From CAYNTS01 sp964400495 (GTDB lineage Bacteria; Fidelibacterota; Marinisomatia; SCGC-AAA003-L08; D37C17): a stretch of DNA of 34,656 nt. Positions 1-9,624 of the stretch are shown here, piece after piece. Numbering within the stretch: the first letter of the stretch is position 1; every line of letters begins with the position of its first letter. Location: the NCBI GenBank assembly GCA_964400495.1, contig CAYNTS010000017.1:1-34656 (forward strand), in the 5' to 3' direction. Below the pieces are notes generated by a model. The model was not told the origin of the DNA. It saw only the letters and a list, made by a program, of their open reading frames with translations, and did no database searches. Both the position numbers and the translations under genes were made by a program.

Positions 1-55
1 GAAATTTATTTGTATGGGAACCAATATATCCAGCCCCTCCTACTATTAAAATCAT
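1..55 (-). CDS. galE: UDP-glucose 4-epimerase, N-terminal fragment (cut by window edge)
   Basis: Only the first 18 codons are inside the window; the rest lies beyond position 1. The visible residues begin MILIVGGAGYIGSHT, which is the Rossmann GxxGxxG NAD-binding start typical of GalE. GalE interconverts UDP-glucose and UDP-galactose (or the N-acetyl forms) in the cytoplasm and so feeds polysaccharide synthesis. The ATG (53-55) overlaps the TGA of the upstream decarboxylase gene (52-54) in an ATGA arrangement, so the two are probably translationally coupled and belong to the same capsule operon. With so little sequence, another extended-SDR sugar epimerase cannot be excluded, although the GGAGYIGSHT string favours GalE. 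Confidence 0.65.
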   Translation of the reverse strand, partial: MILIVGGAGYIGSHTNKF

Positions 56-1008
56 TTGAACTCCCTGAGAATATTTTTAAAATATGAAATTGTCTTTTGC
101 AAACCCTCACCTAGCTCAATTGAAGGATTCCAACTTAATTTTTGCATAGCTAGTTGAATATTAGGTTGTCTTTGAATTGGATCATCTTCAGGAAGGTCTT
201 TGTAAATCAGTTTTGATTTAGAGTTTGTTAACTCAATGACTGTTTCAGCTAATTCTAAAATTGTGAATTCTGTAGGATTTCCAACATTTACAGGTCCTGT
301 GAACCCTTTTTTTGTATTCATAAGAGCAACCATTCCATCAATCAAGTCATCTACATAACAAAAACTCCTGCTTTGAGAACCATCACCATAAATTGTAATA
401 TCTTCACCTGTTAAAGATTGAACAATAAAATTTGATACAACACGACCATCATCTAAACTCATATTTGGACCATACGTATTGAATATTCTCATTACTTTAA
501 TATCTAAATTATGTTGTCTATGATAATCAAAAAATAGTGTTTCAGCACAACGTTTCCCTTCATCATAACACGAACGAACACCTATCGGATTCACTCTACC
601 CCAATAATCTTCTTTTTGTGGATGTACTTCTGGGTCTCCATACACTTCAGAAGTGGACGCTTGTAATATAGTAGCATTATTTCTTTTAGCTAAACCAAGC
701 ATATTTATTGCTCCGTGAACACTTGTTTTAGTTGTTTGTACAGGGTCAAACTGGTAATGAACAGGGCTCGCAGGACACGCTAAATTATAAATTTGGTCAA
801 CTTCCAAATAAAGTTGAAAGGTAATATCGTGTCTTAATAATTCAAAATAGGGGTTTGATAATAGATGCTCTATATTTCTTTTACTGCCCGTAAAATAATT
901 ATCCACACAAATTACTTCGTTACCATCTTTGAGTAATCTTTCACAGAGATGAGAGCCAAGAAAACCTGCACCACCAGTAACTAATACCTTTTTTTGTTTA
1001 ATATTCAT
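52..1008 (-). CDS. UDP-glucuronate decarboxylase-like SDR (UDP-xylose synthase family)
   Basis: This 318-aa extended short-chain dehydrogenase is full length for bacterial UXS. It has the NAD-binding motif VTGGAGFLGSHL near residues 9-20 and the catalytic pair Tyr148/Lys152 in the SCYDEGKR context. Family enzymes oxidise UDP-glucuronate at C4, decarboxylate it and reduce the keto sugar to UDP-xylose in the cytoplasm. It starts at an ATG 6 bp after the aminotransferase stop and its TGA overlaps the galE ATG. The neighbouring dehydrogenase looks like the UDP-N-acetylhexosamine type rather than UDP-glucose dehydrogenase. A substrate such as UDP-N-acetylglucosaminuronate, giving UDP-XylNAc as described in some Bacillus, is therefore also possible. 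Family assignment is firm; exact substrate is inferred. Confidence 0.9.
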   Translation of the reverse strand: MNIKQKKVLVTGGAGFLGSHLCERLLKDGNEVICVDNYFTGSKRNIEHLLSNPYFELLRHDITFQLYLEVDQIYNLACPASPVHYQFDPVQTTKTSVHGAINMLGLAKRNNATILQASTSEVYGDPEVHPQKEDYWGRVNPIGVRSCYDEGKRCAETLFFDYHRQHNLDIKVMRIFNTYGPNMSLDDGRVVSNFIVQSLTGEDITIYGDGSQSRSFCYVDDLIDGMVALMNTKKGFTGPVNVGNPTEFTILELAETVIELTNSKSKLIYKDLPEDDPIQRQPNIQLAMQKLSWNPSIELGEGLQKTISYFKNILREFK

Positions 1009-1014
1009 AAAAGA

Positions 1015-2136
1015 TTAAAGCAAATTAATTATTGTTGATGAAATTTTGTCAATATCTTGAGTTTCCAAATAGGGGTGCATTGGTAAACTAATAATTTGAT
1101 TACTAATTTCTTCGGAAATGGGGAAATCACCTATAGCATACCCCAATGAACTAAATGCTTTTTGCAAGTGAAGGGGAATAGGATAATAAATTGCTGATGG
1201 AATTTCATCTTCTTTTAGTTTACATTGTATTTTGTTTCTCTGGACTTCATCTTTTGCAAGAATCGAATATTGTGCCCAAGCTGAAATATATCCATCAGGA
1301 ATATTAGGTGTTACAACACATTGATTTAGATTTGAAGAATATTGCTGAGCTACTTTATTCCTCATCTTAACCTCATCATCAAAAAGTGACATTTTGGAAA
1401 TAAGAATTGTTGCTTGAATTGTATCCATTCTGCCATTTAGGCCTACTCGAACATTTTCATATTTATTTTCGCCCATACCATGAATACGAATGGATTTTAA
1501 TTTAACTGCAAGTTCGTCATCATTGGTGAAAACTGCCCCACCATCGCCATAACAACCTAATGGTTTTGCTGGGAAAAATGATGTTGAAGCAACATTTCCA
1601 AAACTTCCAGATTTCTGTCCTTGTATTGAACCACCAAAACCCTGAGCAGCATCTTCAAGCACTTGTAGATTGTATTTTTGAGCAATAGATTCAATGCTAT
1701 CATAGTTTGCTGGAAGTCCAAATAAATCAACTGGAATAATTGTTTTGGGGTTCAATTTTCCTTCAGAATGTATTTTTTCAATTGATTTTTCTAATTGATT
1801 TGGACAAATATTATACGTGTCTTTATCAATATCAACAAAAACTGGTGTTGCACCCAACATATTTATGACTTCAGCTGTTGCAATAAAAGTAAATGGAGTT
1901 GTAAAAACAGCATCACCCTGTCCAACTTCCGATGCCATGAGAGGCATCAATAATGCATCTGTCCCGGAAGAACAGGATACACAATGCTTTACACCTACAT
2001 ACGAAGCAAGTAAAGACTCCAACTCTGCAATCTCAGGACCCATAATATATTTTCCATGTTCCAAAACCGCACTTATCCGAGTTTGAATATCTTTTTCAAT
2101 CAGTGAATATTGTTTCTTTAAATCAATAAATTGCAT
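1015..2136 (-). CDS. WbpE-like PLP-dependent sugar aminotransferase (DegT/DnrJ/EryC1/StrS family)
   Basis: This 373-aa protein is a fold type I aminotransferase that would add an amino group to a keto nucleotide sugar. The PLP Schiff-base lysine is Lys191 in FFPAKPLGCYGDGG, and the DAAQ motif that holds PLP lies upstream of it. The start FIDLKKQY, the block around Lys191 and the SLPMHPYL segment near the C-terminus closely resemble Pseudomonas WbpE, which aminates UDP-3-keto-GlcNAcA. The gene abuts the dehydrogenase stop with no gap, as expected if both act on the same nucleotide sugar. The partner 3-dehydrogenase (WbpB) and acetyltransferase (WbpD) of that pathway are not in this window. A 3- versus 4-keto substrate cannot be decided from sequence alone. 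Confidence 0.88.
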   Translation of the reverse strand: MQFIDLKKQYSLIEKDIQTRISAVLEHGKYIMGPEIAELESLLASYVGVKHCVSCSSGTDALLMPLMASEVGQGDAVFTTPFTFIATAEVINMLGATPVFVDIDKDTYNICPNQLEKSIEKIHSEGKLNPKTIIPVDLFGLPANYDSIESIAQKYNLQVLEDAAQGFGGSIQGQKSGSFGNVASTSFFPAKPLGCYGDGGAVFTNDDELAVKLKSIRIHGMGENKYENVRVGLNGRMDTIQATILISKMSLFDDEVKMRNKVAQQYSSNLNQCVVTPNIPDGYISAWAQYSILAKDEVQRNKIQCKLKEDEIPSAIYYPIPLHLQKAFSSLGYAIGDFPISEEISNQIISLPMHPYLETQDIDKISSTIINLL

Positions 2137-3399
2137 TTATAACCTATGAATAGTTTTATCATTAAGAGACCCTTTGACATCATACACTACTGTTTTATCA
2201 TTTTTCAATTGAGAAATATCAATAGATTTATAGCTATAATGGGATACTGCAAGAATAACTGCATCATAAACATTTGTTTTTAGTTCATTATCTGAAATCA
2301 AATCAATTCCATATGAAGATTTTACTTCACTTGGGATTGCAAATGAATCATGAACATCTACATTACAACTATACTTTTCAAGTTCTTCAACAATATCAAT
2401 CACTCTAGTATTTCTAATATCTGGACAATTTTCCTTAAAAGTAAAACCAAGTATTAAAACTTTGGAATTTTTTATTGAAATTTCTTTGTCAATCATTAAC
2501 CGAATTACTTTATTAGAAATAAAGTAACCCATATTATCATTAATTTCCCGTCCAGCAATAATTAGTTTTGGTTGATATCCTAAACTGCTTGATTTATAGG
2601 ATAAATAATAAGGATCAACACCAATACAATGTCCACCGACTAATCCGGGTTGAAATTTTAAAAAGTTCCATTTTGTTCCAGCTGCTTCAAGAACTTCATT
2701 TGTATCGATATCCATTTTTTCAAAAATAAGAGAAAGTTCATTTACAAAAGCAATATTTATATCACGCTGAGCATTTTCAATGGCTTTTGATGCTTCGGCA
2801 ACCTTAATTGAAGATGCTCTAAACGTATCTGCTTTTAAGATAGATTTATACAAATCATCAACAATGTTTAAAGTTTGCTCATTAGACCCACTTACTACTT
2901 TTTGAATTGTAGTGAGGGAATTAACTTTATCTCCTGGATTAATCCTTTCAGGACTATATCCACAGAAAAAATCCTCATTAAAAATCAAACCTGAAGTTTT
3001 TTCTAAAACGGGAATACAATCTTCTTCAGTACATCCTGGATACACTGTTGATTCATAAATGACAATGTCACTTTTAGTCAACACACTTCCAACTGTTTCA
3101 GATGCTGAAAACAATGCTGATAGATTTGGCATATTATTTTTATCAATAGGAGTAGGAACTGTGATTATAAAAATATTTGCTCTTTGTAAATCTTGCTTGG
3201 TCGAAGAAAATGTTAAAGATTTAGCATTTTCAAACCCTTCTTTTCCAACTTCTAATGTGGTATCAATTCCATTTTTTAGTTCAGCAATTCTTTTCTTGTT
3301 TATATCAAATCCAATAGTTTGATATTTTTTACCAAATTCAATTGCCAAAGGTAGTCCTACATACCCTAGTCCAATAACGGCAATTACATTATTTTTCAT
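2137..3399 (-). CDS. UDP-sugar 6-dehydrogenase, TviB/WbpA/WbpO type
   Basis: This 420-aa nucleotide-sugar dehydrogenase oxidises the C6 hydroxymethyl of a UDP-sugar to a carboxylate in two NAD-dependent steps. The N-terminal Rossmann motif is VIGLGYVGLPLA (about residues 8-19). The catalytic cysteine is Cys258 in GGHCIGVDPYY, preceded by the central-domain ESTVYPGCTEEDC and FCGYSPERINPGD blocks. These blocks and the length match the TviB/WbpO group acting on UDP-GlcNAc or UDP-GalNAc better than UDP-glucose dehydrogenase (Ugd). The stop abuts the aminotransferase start, and the gene begins 12 bp after the wzc-like stop. It supplies uronic acid precursors to the polysaccharide locus. Confidence 0.92.
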   Translation of the reverse strand: MKNNVIAVIGLGYVGLPLAIEFGKKYQTIGFDINKKRIAELKNGIDTTLEVGKEGFENAKSLTFSSTKQDLQRANIFIITVPTPIDKNNMPNLSALFSASETVGSVLTKSDIVIYESTVYPGCTEEDCIPVLEKTSGLIFNEDFFCGYSPERINPGDKVNSLTTIQKVVSGSNEQTLNIVDDLYKSILKADTFRASSIKVAEASKAIENAQRDINIAFVNELSLIFEKMDIDTNEVLEAAGTKWNFLKFQPGLVGGHCIGVDPYYLSYKSSSLGYQPKLIIAGREINDNMGYFISNKVIRLMIDKEISIKNSKVLILGFTFKENCPDIRNTRVIDIVEELEKYSCNVDVHDSFAIPSEVKSSYGIDLISDNELKTNVYDAVILAVSHYSYKSIDISQLKNDKTVVYDVKGSLNDKTIHRL

Positions 3400-3411
3400 T
3401 ATATTTTACCT

Positions 3412-5697
3412 TTAACTTTCGTTATCAGATGAATAGTAGTAACTGTAATAAGCACCAAACTGGTTGTCATTATCTTTTAAATCATTTACAATCACACCAA
3501 TTTGAGGTGCGTTTACGGATTTAACAAGTTGTAAAGTACGTCTAAAAGCTGGCATTGATGTTTTGTCGTACCTAACAATAGTTAACATTGCATCAATACT
3601 ATCTAATATCACTCTAGAATCTGTAACAATATTAATTGGTGGAGTGTCAAAAATAACAAAATCCCAATTTTCCTTTAGTGAATTAATTAACTCTGACATT
3701 CTTTGTGAACCCAATATTTCACTTGGATTTTTAACTGTAATACCGCTTGTTAAACAAGATAAATTTTCAACTTTAGTTTTTTCAATAAACTCAGCAGTAT
3801 TGTTTTTATTACTTTGTAACAATTCGGTTAATCCACAATCTCTATCTAAATCAAACACTTTATGAAGTACTGGTTTTCTCAAATCTGCATCTACAATTAA
3901 AGTTTTGTAGCCTAGCTGTGAAAATGCAATTGCTATATTAATCGCAGAAGTACTTTTTCCATCTGCTGGATCTGGACTAGAAACCAATAATGATTTTATC
4001 TTTTCACCAGGTTTGGCATGAATTATATTTGTTCTTAAATTTCTATATGCTTCAGAAACTGGATTTTGGGGATCCAAATGGGTAATTAACCTATCAATCA
4101 ACTGTTTAGCATTATTATTTTCACTATATAAACTCTTTCTTTTTCTAAAGTAATTGTTTTTTCCATTACCTATTCTTGGGATGACACCTAAAATATTAAC
4201 ACCTAATTTTTGAAGAGTATCAATTGATGAAATACTTTGGTTTAAAGATTCAAGAAAAACAGATATCACAATACTACAACCTAACCCTATAATAAATGCT
4301 AATAATAGATTTCTATTCATATCTGGCGATGATGGATAAAAAGGAGGATATGCAGGATCAATTGTTCTTATTTGAATAGTTTGTGATGCTTGAGAAATTC
4401 TAGTTTCTTCTAATTTTTCACTTATTAACAAATATAAATTTTCTTTAACTTGCCTATCTCTTAAAAGCCGAGCTAATTCAATTGTTTTATCTGGTAAGTT
4501 TGACAATTGAGATTTGATTTTTTCTATTAATATCGTATATTCACTAGACCTTGATTTCAGCAAAATTAACTCAGCATTTATTTCAATGATTTTCTTTTTC
4601 AATTCAATTGAAGATGAAATTGGATCATTTAATAAAATTCCAGAGTTGAGTAATTTATTTGTTTCCTTAGTCAATACATTTTTTAAATATTCTATTTTTG
4701 ATTCTATTTCAATAACTACTGGATGGTTTTTAACATTGTTTGTATTTAAAGCTTGAATTAGAATTGCTTCTTGTTTTGCAAGTTCATTTCGTAATTCTAT
4801 GATAGTAGGGTTAGTTGTATTTAGCACATCTTCAATTAATTTTTGTTCGGTTAAACTTAATTGGTTTTTGAAAAAGCTAAGTTCTTCTTCTAAAACTTTT
4901 TTTGTTACTTGTGATGTTTGTTGAATAGTTTCATAATCTGATAGTGTGGTTAATAATGTATTGGAACTGCCATCAGTATTAAATATATTTGCTTCTTTTT
5001 GGAATTTCTTTAATTGATTTTCTGATTCAGTTAACTCTTCACCTCTCGAAGATAATTGATGTTCAAGAAATGCTTGTAATCGATCAATTTCCGTACCTTT
5101 CCAAATTTTATCTTTAGACTTATAAATATCTACAATTAAATTTAGTATTAAGGTTGATTCTTCAGCATCAACACTTGAATATGATAATTTTAGAGTTTGA
5201 GTATCTCTTTTAAGATTAGTGGTTAAATTTCTTTGCAATTCTTTTGCTAATGAAATCTTTCTTTGCTCAGAAAGTAAAAGTGGTGCATTCTTGTCTTTTA
5301 CTTCGGAACCGATTATTTTATTTACTATATTTTTTAACTTTGTTTGGTAATTTTTAGTATGTAAACAATATAAATCATCTTTGTATTTTGAATTCCATAA
5401 AGAATCAATCACTGTTTCTGCTAAGGTTCGACTATTCAGAATTTCTATTTCGTTTTTCAAACTCACTTCATCAACCATTGTCTCAAACCCAAAGAATTTT
5501 TGTGTTCGATCCTCCTTGTCAATCATAATTAAAGTATTTGAAATGTATTTCGTGGGAATTGATAATGTATAAATATATGCTACAAATAAAAATAATAATG
5601 GGATTGTAAACAAATAAACTTTGTGTTTTAACAAAATTTTATAATAATCTCGAATCTCTAAATTATTTTCGTTGTCAAAATTAAATTGTTCTCGCAT
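3412..5697 (-). CDS. wzc: Wzc-type polysaccharide co-polymerase with bacterial tyrosine kinase domain
   Basis: This 761-aa inner-membrane protein controls capsule or exopolysaccharide chain length and export. A Wzz-type N-terminus has one membrane segment (about residues 27-50). A long periplasmic coiled-coil region (roughly 200-440) follows, then a second membrane segment (about 462-483). The cytoplasmic BY-kinase domain has Walker A around Lys581 (PADGKSTSA), Walker A' LIVDADLRKP and Walker B FVIFDTPP. The C-terminus is a tyrosine cluster (GAYYSYYYSS), the usual autophosphorylation tail. No Wzb-type phosphatase or Wza exporter is in the window. It starts 30 bp after the upstream membrane-protein gene and leads into the sugar-nucleotide genes, so it belongs to the same locus. 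Confidence 0.93.
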   Translation of the reverse strand: MREQFNFDNENNLEIRDYYKILLKHKVYLFTIPLLFLFVAYIYTLSIPTKYISNTLIMIDKEDRTQKFFGFETMVDEVSLKNEIEILNSRTLAETVIDSLWNSKYKDDLYCLHTKNYQTKLKNIVNKIIGSEVKDKNAPLLLSEQRKISLAKELQRNLTTNLKRDTQTLKLSYSSVDAEESTLILNLIVDIYKSKDKIWKGTEIDRLQAFLEHQLSSRGEELTESENQLKKFQKEANIFNTDGSSNTLLTTLSDYETIQQTSQVTKKVLEEELSFFKNQLSLTEQKLIEDVLNTTNPTIIELRNELAKQEAILIQALNTNNVKNHPVVIEIESKIEYLKNVLTKETNKLLNSGILLNDPISSSIELKKKIIEINAELILLKSRSSEYTILIEKIKSQLSNLPDKTIELARLLRDRQVKENLYLLISEKLEETRISQASQTIQIRTIDPAYPPFYPSSPDMNRNLLLAFIIGLGCSIVISVFLESLNQSISSIDTLQKLGVNILGVIPRIGNGKNNYFRKRKSLYSENNNAKQLIDRLITHLDPQNPVSEAYRNLRTNIIHAKPGEKIKSLLVSSPDPADGKSTSAINIAIAFSQLGYKTLIVDADLRKPVLHKVFDLDRDCGLTELLQSNKNNTAEFIEKTKVENLSCLTSGITVKNPSEILGSQRMSELINSLKENWDFVIFDTPPINIVTDSRVILDSIDAMLTIVRYDKTSMPAFRRTLQLVKSVNAPQIGVIVNDLKDNDNQFGAYYSYYYSSDNES

Positions 5698-5727
5698 AAA
5701 CCCTGTTTCTCTTGTTAAATAATCTTA

Positions 5728-6732
5728 CTAATTTGATGGTGAATTACCATTTAAACCAACATTATTTTTATTAGCAATTATTTTAGTTATTGCATGTTTA
5801 TGAAATTGGCTTTTCATAAAAAAGATTGCACCAATAACAATATATAAAATATATCCATATGCATGTAGTATAATTGCAAACGAATTCGCTATTTCTGGTG
5901 ATTTATTGAGCAATTCAACCATTATATATTTAACACTTGCGTGGAAAGTACCTATCATTCCAGGGGCTGATGGAATCGATAACACCATTGAAGAAATAAT
6001 AAGAATAAGTAAGGATTGAGAAAAAGAAAGGTTAAGTCCTAGCGCCAATTGAATCAAATACACATCCACCCAATAGATACTCCAAATAATTATTGTTAAC
6101 CCGAATAATTTCACTTTATTTTGCTTTCCAAAATTAGAAAAGCTATCGAGGATATTCTGAATTGTAATTAAAATTTTGTTTTCACTTTTGGTTTTTGGAA
6201 TAATTTTAATTATAATTAACAATCCAATTGAAAGAATTATTGTAAATCCAATACCAAAAAAAAGATAATTTTCTATTTTTTCTTGAACGGAAACCATTGA
6301 CATTAAAATTAAAATATAAAACCCTAATCCAATTGTATCCAAAATTCGTTCAAGTATTACTGTCCCAAAGGTATAACTTTTAGTTAATCCAGTTTCTTTC
6401 CCCAAAATATAGCACCGTAATAATTCACCTAAACGAAGAGGTAAAATATTATTCCCAAAATAACCAATCATTTCATTTTTAAATAAAATGGGAGTCGATA
6501 CAGGGTCATCTTTTTTAAATAATAGTTTCCAACGTATTGCACGGAACCAAACAGAAATCACAAGTAAGCAACATGCAATTGCTACCCAAAATATATTGAT
6601 ATTATTAATTGATGTTCTAAAATCAATGAAATTGAAGTCTTTAAATGCCCAGAATACACCTAAAAAACTTATTAAAATCCCAAATATTGTTTTAGGATTA
6701 AACAAAACTTTAGAAAATGAAGATAAGTTCAA
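5728..6732 (-). CDS. YbhN/UPF0104-type flippase-like membrane protein (LPG synthase TM family)
   Basis: This 334-aa protein has about eight hydrophobic segments and carries hallmarks of the lysylphosphatidylglycerol-synthase transmembrane family (PF03706). They are LPLRLGELLRCYILG near residues 97-112, followed by ERILDTIGLGFY. Members lack the tRNA-dependent catalytic domain when this short; many sit in cell-envelope or glycan loci, and transport or lipid-linked roles are suggested but rarely proven. I chose the TTG at 6730-6732 because GAGGG lies 7 bases upstream and the frame has a strong hydrophobic segment soon after. The gene starts 2 bp after the lolA-like stop and precedes wzc, which links the division/lipoprotein genes to the polysaccharide genes. 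A role in exporting or anchoring the glycan is inference. Confidence 0.82.
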   Translation of the reverse strand: MNLSSFSKVLFNPKTIFGILISFLGVFWAFKDFNFIDFRTSINNINIFWVAIACCLLVISVWFRAIRWKLLFKKDDPVSTPILFKNEMIGYFGNNILPLRLGELLRCYILGKETGLTKSYTFGTVILERILDTIGLGFYILILMSMVSVQEKIENYLFFGIGFTIILSIGLLIIIKIIPKTKSENKILITIQNILDSFSNFGKQNKVKLFGLTIIIWSIYWVDVYLIQLALGLNLSFSQSLLILIISSMVLSIPSAPGMIGTFHASVKYIMVELLNKSPEIANSFAIILHAYGYILYIVIGAIFFMKSQFHKHAITKIIANKNNVGLNGNSPSN

Positions 6733-6734
6733 AG

Positions 6735-7343
6735 CTATTCCCTCAAGTCAAAGATGAATGTATTTTCAATTGTTATCTCATTAAAATCTTTTGGGATTTC
6801 TGAATTAGTAATAAAATTTAGATTTGTAATTAAATATTCTGTGTCAGAATTTGCTATTTTTATTTGAGAAATCGTGTTTTTTAGAGTATCAAACTCAAAT
6901 GATACACTTTGTAGTGAACCAGTATTTATTAATTCAAATTTTCCATTTTTTTTTATAAACTGTAGCTCATTTGATAATAATATGGATTTCCAATTATCAA
7001 TAATATTTATAAAATTTGAATCAGGGTTTTGAATAAATAACTGATTAGTTCTTGAATCAAATCGTTTCCACGTTTCATTATTTGCAACTAAAATCACCTC
7101 ATCCATTTCAAATTTGAATTTATTATTATGATCCATTTGTAAATGAATATATTTTTTACTACTATTCTCAAAATTATTTAAAAGCAATGTAGTTTCCAAT
7201 TCACATTCGACATCAATAAATAAAATAGTATCATTGAAACTATGTTCTTGAATCCATGATGTTAACATATCTTCTGAGAAAAGGATTGAAAGAAAAAGAG
7301 AGATGAAAATAATTCTAAAATTATTCACTAAATATATTTTCAA
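6735..7343 (-). CDS. lolA: LolA-like outer-membrane lipoprotein carrier protein
   Basis: This is a protein of about 200 aa with a signal peptide (hydrophobic run IIFISLFLSILF before SED) and a beta-rich remainder. The stretch with KFKFEMDEVILVANNETWKRFD and NQLFIQNPDSNF resembles the LolA core, in which a strand reading 'F..E....LVANGKTLW.YD' is usual. LolA carries lipoproteins across the periplasm from LolCDE to the outer membrane. The position directly after ftsK is the classic lolA position in many bacteria. The start is uncertain: TTG at 7343, TTG at 7358 and GTG at 7328 are all in frame and overlap the end of ftsK. I prefer 7343 or 7328 because they place the signal peptide at the N-terminus. 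Similarity is weak, so the family call rests partly on context. Confidence 0.65.
   Translation of the reverse strand: MKIYLVNNFRIIFISLFLSILFSEDMLTSWIQEHSFNDTILFIDVECELETTLLLNNFENSSKKYIHLQMDHNNKFKFEMDEVILVANNETWKRFDSRTNQLFIQNPDSNFINIIDNWKSILLSNELQFIKKNGKFELINTGSLQSVSFEFDTLKNTISQIKIANSDTEYLITNLNFITNSEIPKDFNEITIENTFIFDLRE
6740..6744 (-). promoter_or_regulatory. Ribosome binding site supporting a TTG start
   Basis: GAGGG on the minus strand lies 7 bases before the TTG of the flippase-like gene and inside the last codons of the lolA-like gene. No ATG or GTG is better placed, so this site decides the start. Confidence 0.6.
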
Positions 7344-9624
7344 GATATGATAACTCAACTAAAACATCTCGAGCTTTACTACCACTATACCCACTTACTA
7401 TGCCTAATGCTTCAAGCTCATCAATTAATCGCCCTGCTCTACTATATCCAATTCTAAATTTACGTTGCAGTAATGAAACAGATGCCTGTTGATGATTTAT
7501 TACTAATTCAGCTGCATCTCTAAGTAATTCATCTCTATCACCATCAACTGAAAAATCAGACTCATTTTTTTCTGCCTTTACTTTTGGTAACATTATTTCA
7601 TCAGGTTTTGGTTGGGAAGAAATATGATTCATAATTGCTTCGATTTCTTCAAGGGTTATATATGCATTATGCAATCTAATTGGTGATGCACTACCCGGAA
7701 GTAAAAACAACAAATCCCCTTTTCCCAATAGTTTTTCTGCACCCATTTGGTCAATTATGGTTCGAGAATCAATTTTAGATGAAACTTGGAAAGCAATACG
7801 CGCTGGGAAATTAGATTTAATCAATCCAGTAATTACATCTACTGAAGGACGTTGGGTTGCAACTACTAAATGGATTCCAACCGCACGTGCCTTTTGGGCA
7901 AGTCTAGTAATAGGTTCTTCAATTGCCCTTCCAGATGTCATCATTAAGTCTGCTAATTCATCAATTAGAACTACTACATAAGGTACATTTTCTAAGCTTG
8001 AATCTTTTTTACATCTATCATGATATTCTAAAATATTTCTTACCCTCGCATCTGAGAATACTTGAAAACGTCGTTCCATTTCTGCAATAGCTGAATCTAA
8101 AATTCCTACCGCATTCTCGGCTGTTGTCATTACATATTCATCCAAATTAGGAGCAGTAATTAAATGATAACCAACCAAAGATTTATACGTAGCAAGTTCT
8201 AATTTTTTAGGGTCAATTAAAATAAATTTAACTTCATCTGGTTTAGCTTTATACAAAATAGAAATTATTATAGTATTGATACATACGGATTTCCCAGCTC
8301 CAGTTGCACCAGCTACTAATAGATGGGGCATTTTATTTAAATCAAAAGTGTATGCGTCTCCAGTTGTAGTTTTACCTAGACCTACTGTTAACCTTGTATC
8401 AGAATTTACATATCGTTCTGAATTGATAATATTTTTTAAATACACAATTGATGGTCGGTCATTGGGTAACTCAATCCCTACTGATCGAGAACCGGGAATT
8501 GGAGCTATAACACGAATTCGTTGTGCTTTCATCACTCTAGCTAAATCATCAGACAGATTTGTAAATTTATTGACTCTAACCCCTTCAGCTGGTTCAATTT
8601 CAAATAATGTAATTACTGGTCCAGGTGAAATTTTTACGACTCTACCATCAACTCCAAATGTTTGAAGTGCATGAACTAATTGAGATGCTTTTTCACGTAA
8701 TTCTTCTTCAGAATGTGGATTTACAACTTCTATTGGATCAAACAAGTAATCTGTTATTGGAAGCTTATATTGTTTGTATCTTACTCTTCTCTCCTTTTGA
8801 GCATCTAAATCACTTTCAATAATTTCATCTTCATCCTCTATGGAAATATCATTAGACATTTCTTCATTTGAATTTATTTCTTCTGAATTTTCATCCTCAT
8901 TTAAAACTTCTTCATTTTGATCAATATTTAATTCAATATTTTCTGATAGTTCTGTTTGATTAGGTTCATTTTCAACAGGATATTCCTCTTCAAATTCTTC
9001 TTCTTGAATTTCTTGGTCGGGCTGTTCAATTTTTTCATTTTGATTTACAATTACAGACTTTAATCTTCTTTCTTCTTTCCACTCATTCCATTTTCCAATA
9101 CAATAATCTCGAGCAATAATTATTTTTTCATAAATTGAAATCTCTAATATTCCAGAAAGAATGATTACAAAAAACAACAATAAGATTAATCCAAATGCGA
9201 ACACACCAATGAAATCAAAAATAAAAGTAAATAATGTGAATCCAGCAAAACCTGAATATTCTGCTTTCCACCACGCATCACTAAGGGTTCCAATATACGA
9301 AATTATTTGAGATAGCCAAACTCCAGTAACAAGAATATAAAAGAGTAGATGGATATACTCCTTAGTATCTTTTTGCGTAAATAATATATATCCATAAAAC
9401 ACTAAAATAATTGGAAAGGCAACCGACCCAAATCCAATAATTAATTTAATGAAAAACCATGATATATAAATTCCAAACAGACCCATGAAATTAGTTTTTG
9501 CTATTTCAGATGATAACCCACTTGGTGATTCAGATGGAGAATAGGTAATAAAACTAATGGTCATGAACAATGCCAAAGCCATCATTAAAATACCAATTAT
9601 TTCATTTTTGCGAATATTTTTCAT
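7321..9624 (-). CDS. ftsK: DNA translocase FtsK/SpoIIIE
   Basis: This 767-aa septum-located, ATP-driven double-stranded DNA pump clears and resolves chromosome termini at division. The first ~170 residues hold about four membrane segments. An acidic Glu/Asn-rich linker follows (about 195-270), shorter than in E. coli. The RecA-like motor has Walker A at Lys445 (AGATGAGKSVCIN) and Walker B-like VVLIDELADLMM. The C-terminal winged-helix gamma domain (about 690-757) reads oriented chromosomal motifs. The ATG overlaps the gcvT stop by one base (TAATG), and the end overlaps the start of the lolA-like gene. All expected domains are present. Confidence 0.96.
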   Translation of the reverse strand: MKNIRKNEIIGILMMALALFMTISFITYSPSESPSGLSSEIAKTNFMGLFGIYISWFFIKLIIGFGSVAFPIILVFYGYILFTQKDTKEYIHLLFYILVTGVWLSQIISYIGTLSDAWWKAEYSGFAGFTLFTFIFDFIGVFAFGLILLLFFVIILSGILEISIYEKIIIARDYCIGKWNEWKEERRLKSVIVNQNEKIEQPDQEIQEEEFEEEYPVENEPNQTELSENIELNIDQNEEVLNEDENSEEINSNEEMSNDISIEDEDEIIESDLDAQKERRVRYKQYKLPITDYLFDPIEVVNPHSEEELREKASQLVHALQTFGVDGRVVKISPGPVITLFEIEPAEGVRVNKFTNLSDDLARVMKAQRIRVIAPIPGSRSVGIELPNDRPSIVYLKNIINSERYVNSDTRLTVGLGKTTTGDAYTFDLNKMPHLLVAGATGAGKSVCINTIIISILYKAKPDEVKFILIDPKKLELATYKSLVGYHLITAPNLDEYVMTTAENAVGILDSAIAEMERRFQVFSDARVRNILEYHDRCKKDSSLENVPYVVVLIDELADLMMTSGRAIEEPITRLAQKARAVGIHLVVATQRPSVDVITGLIKSNFPARIAFQVSSKIDSRTIIDQMGAEKLLGKGDLLFLLPGSASPIRLHNAYITLEEIEAIMNHISSQPKPDEIMLPKVKAEKNESDFSVDGDRDELLRDAAELVINHQQASVSLLQRKFRIGYSRAGRLIDELEALGIVSGYSGSKARDVLVELSYLENIFSE

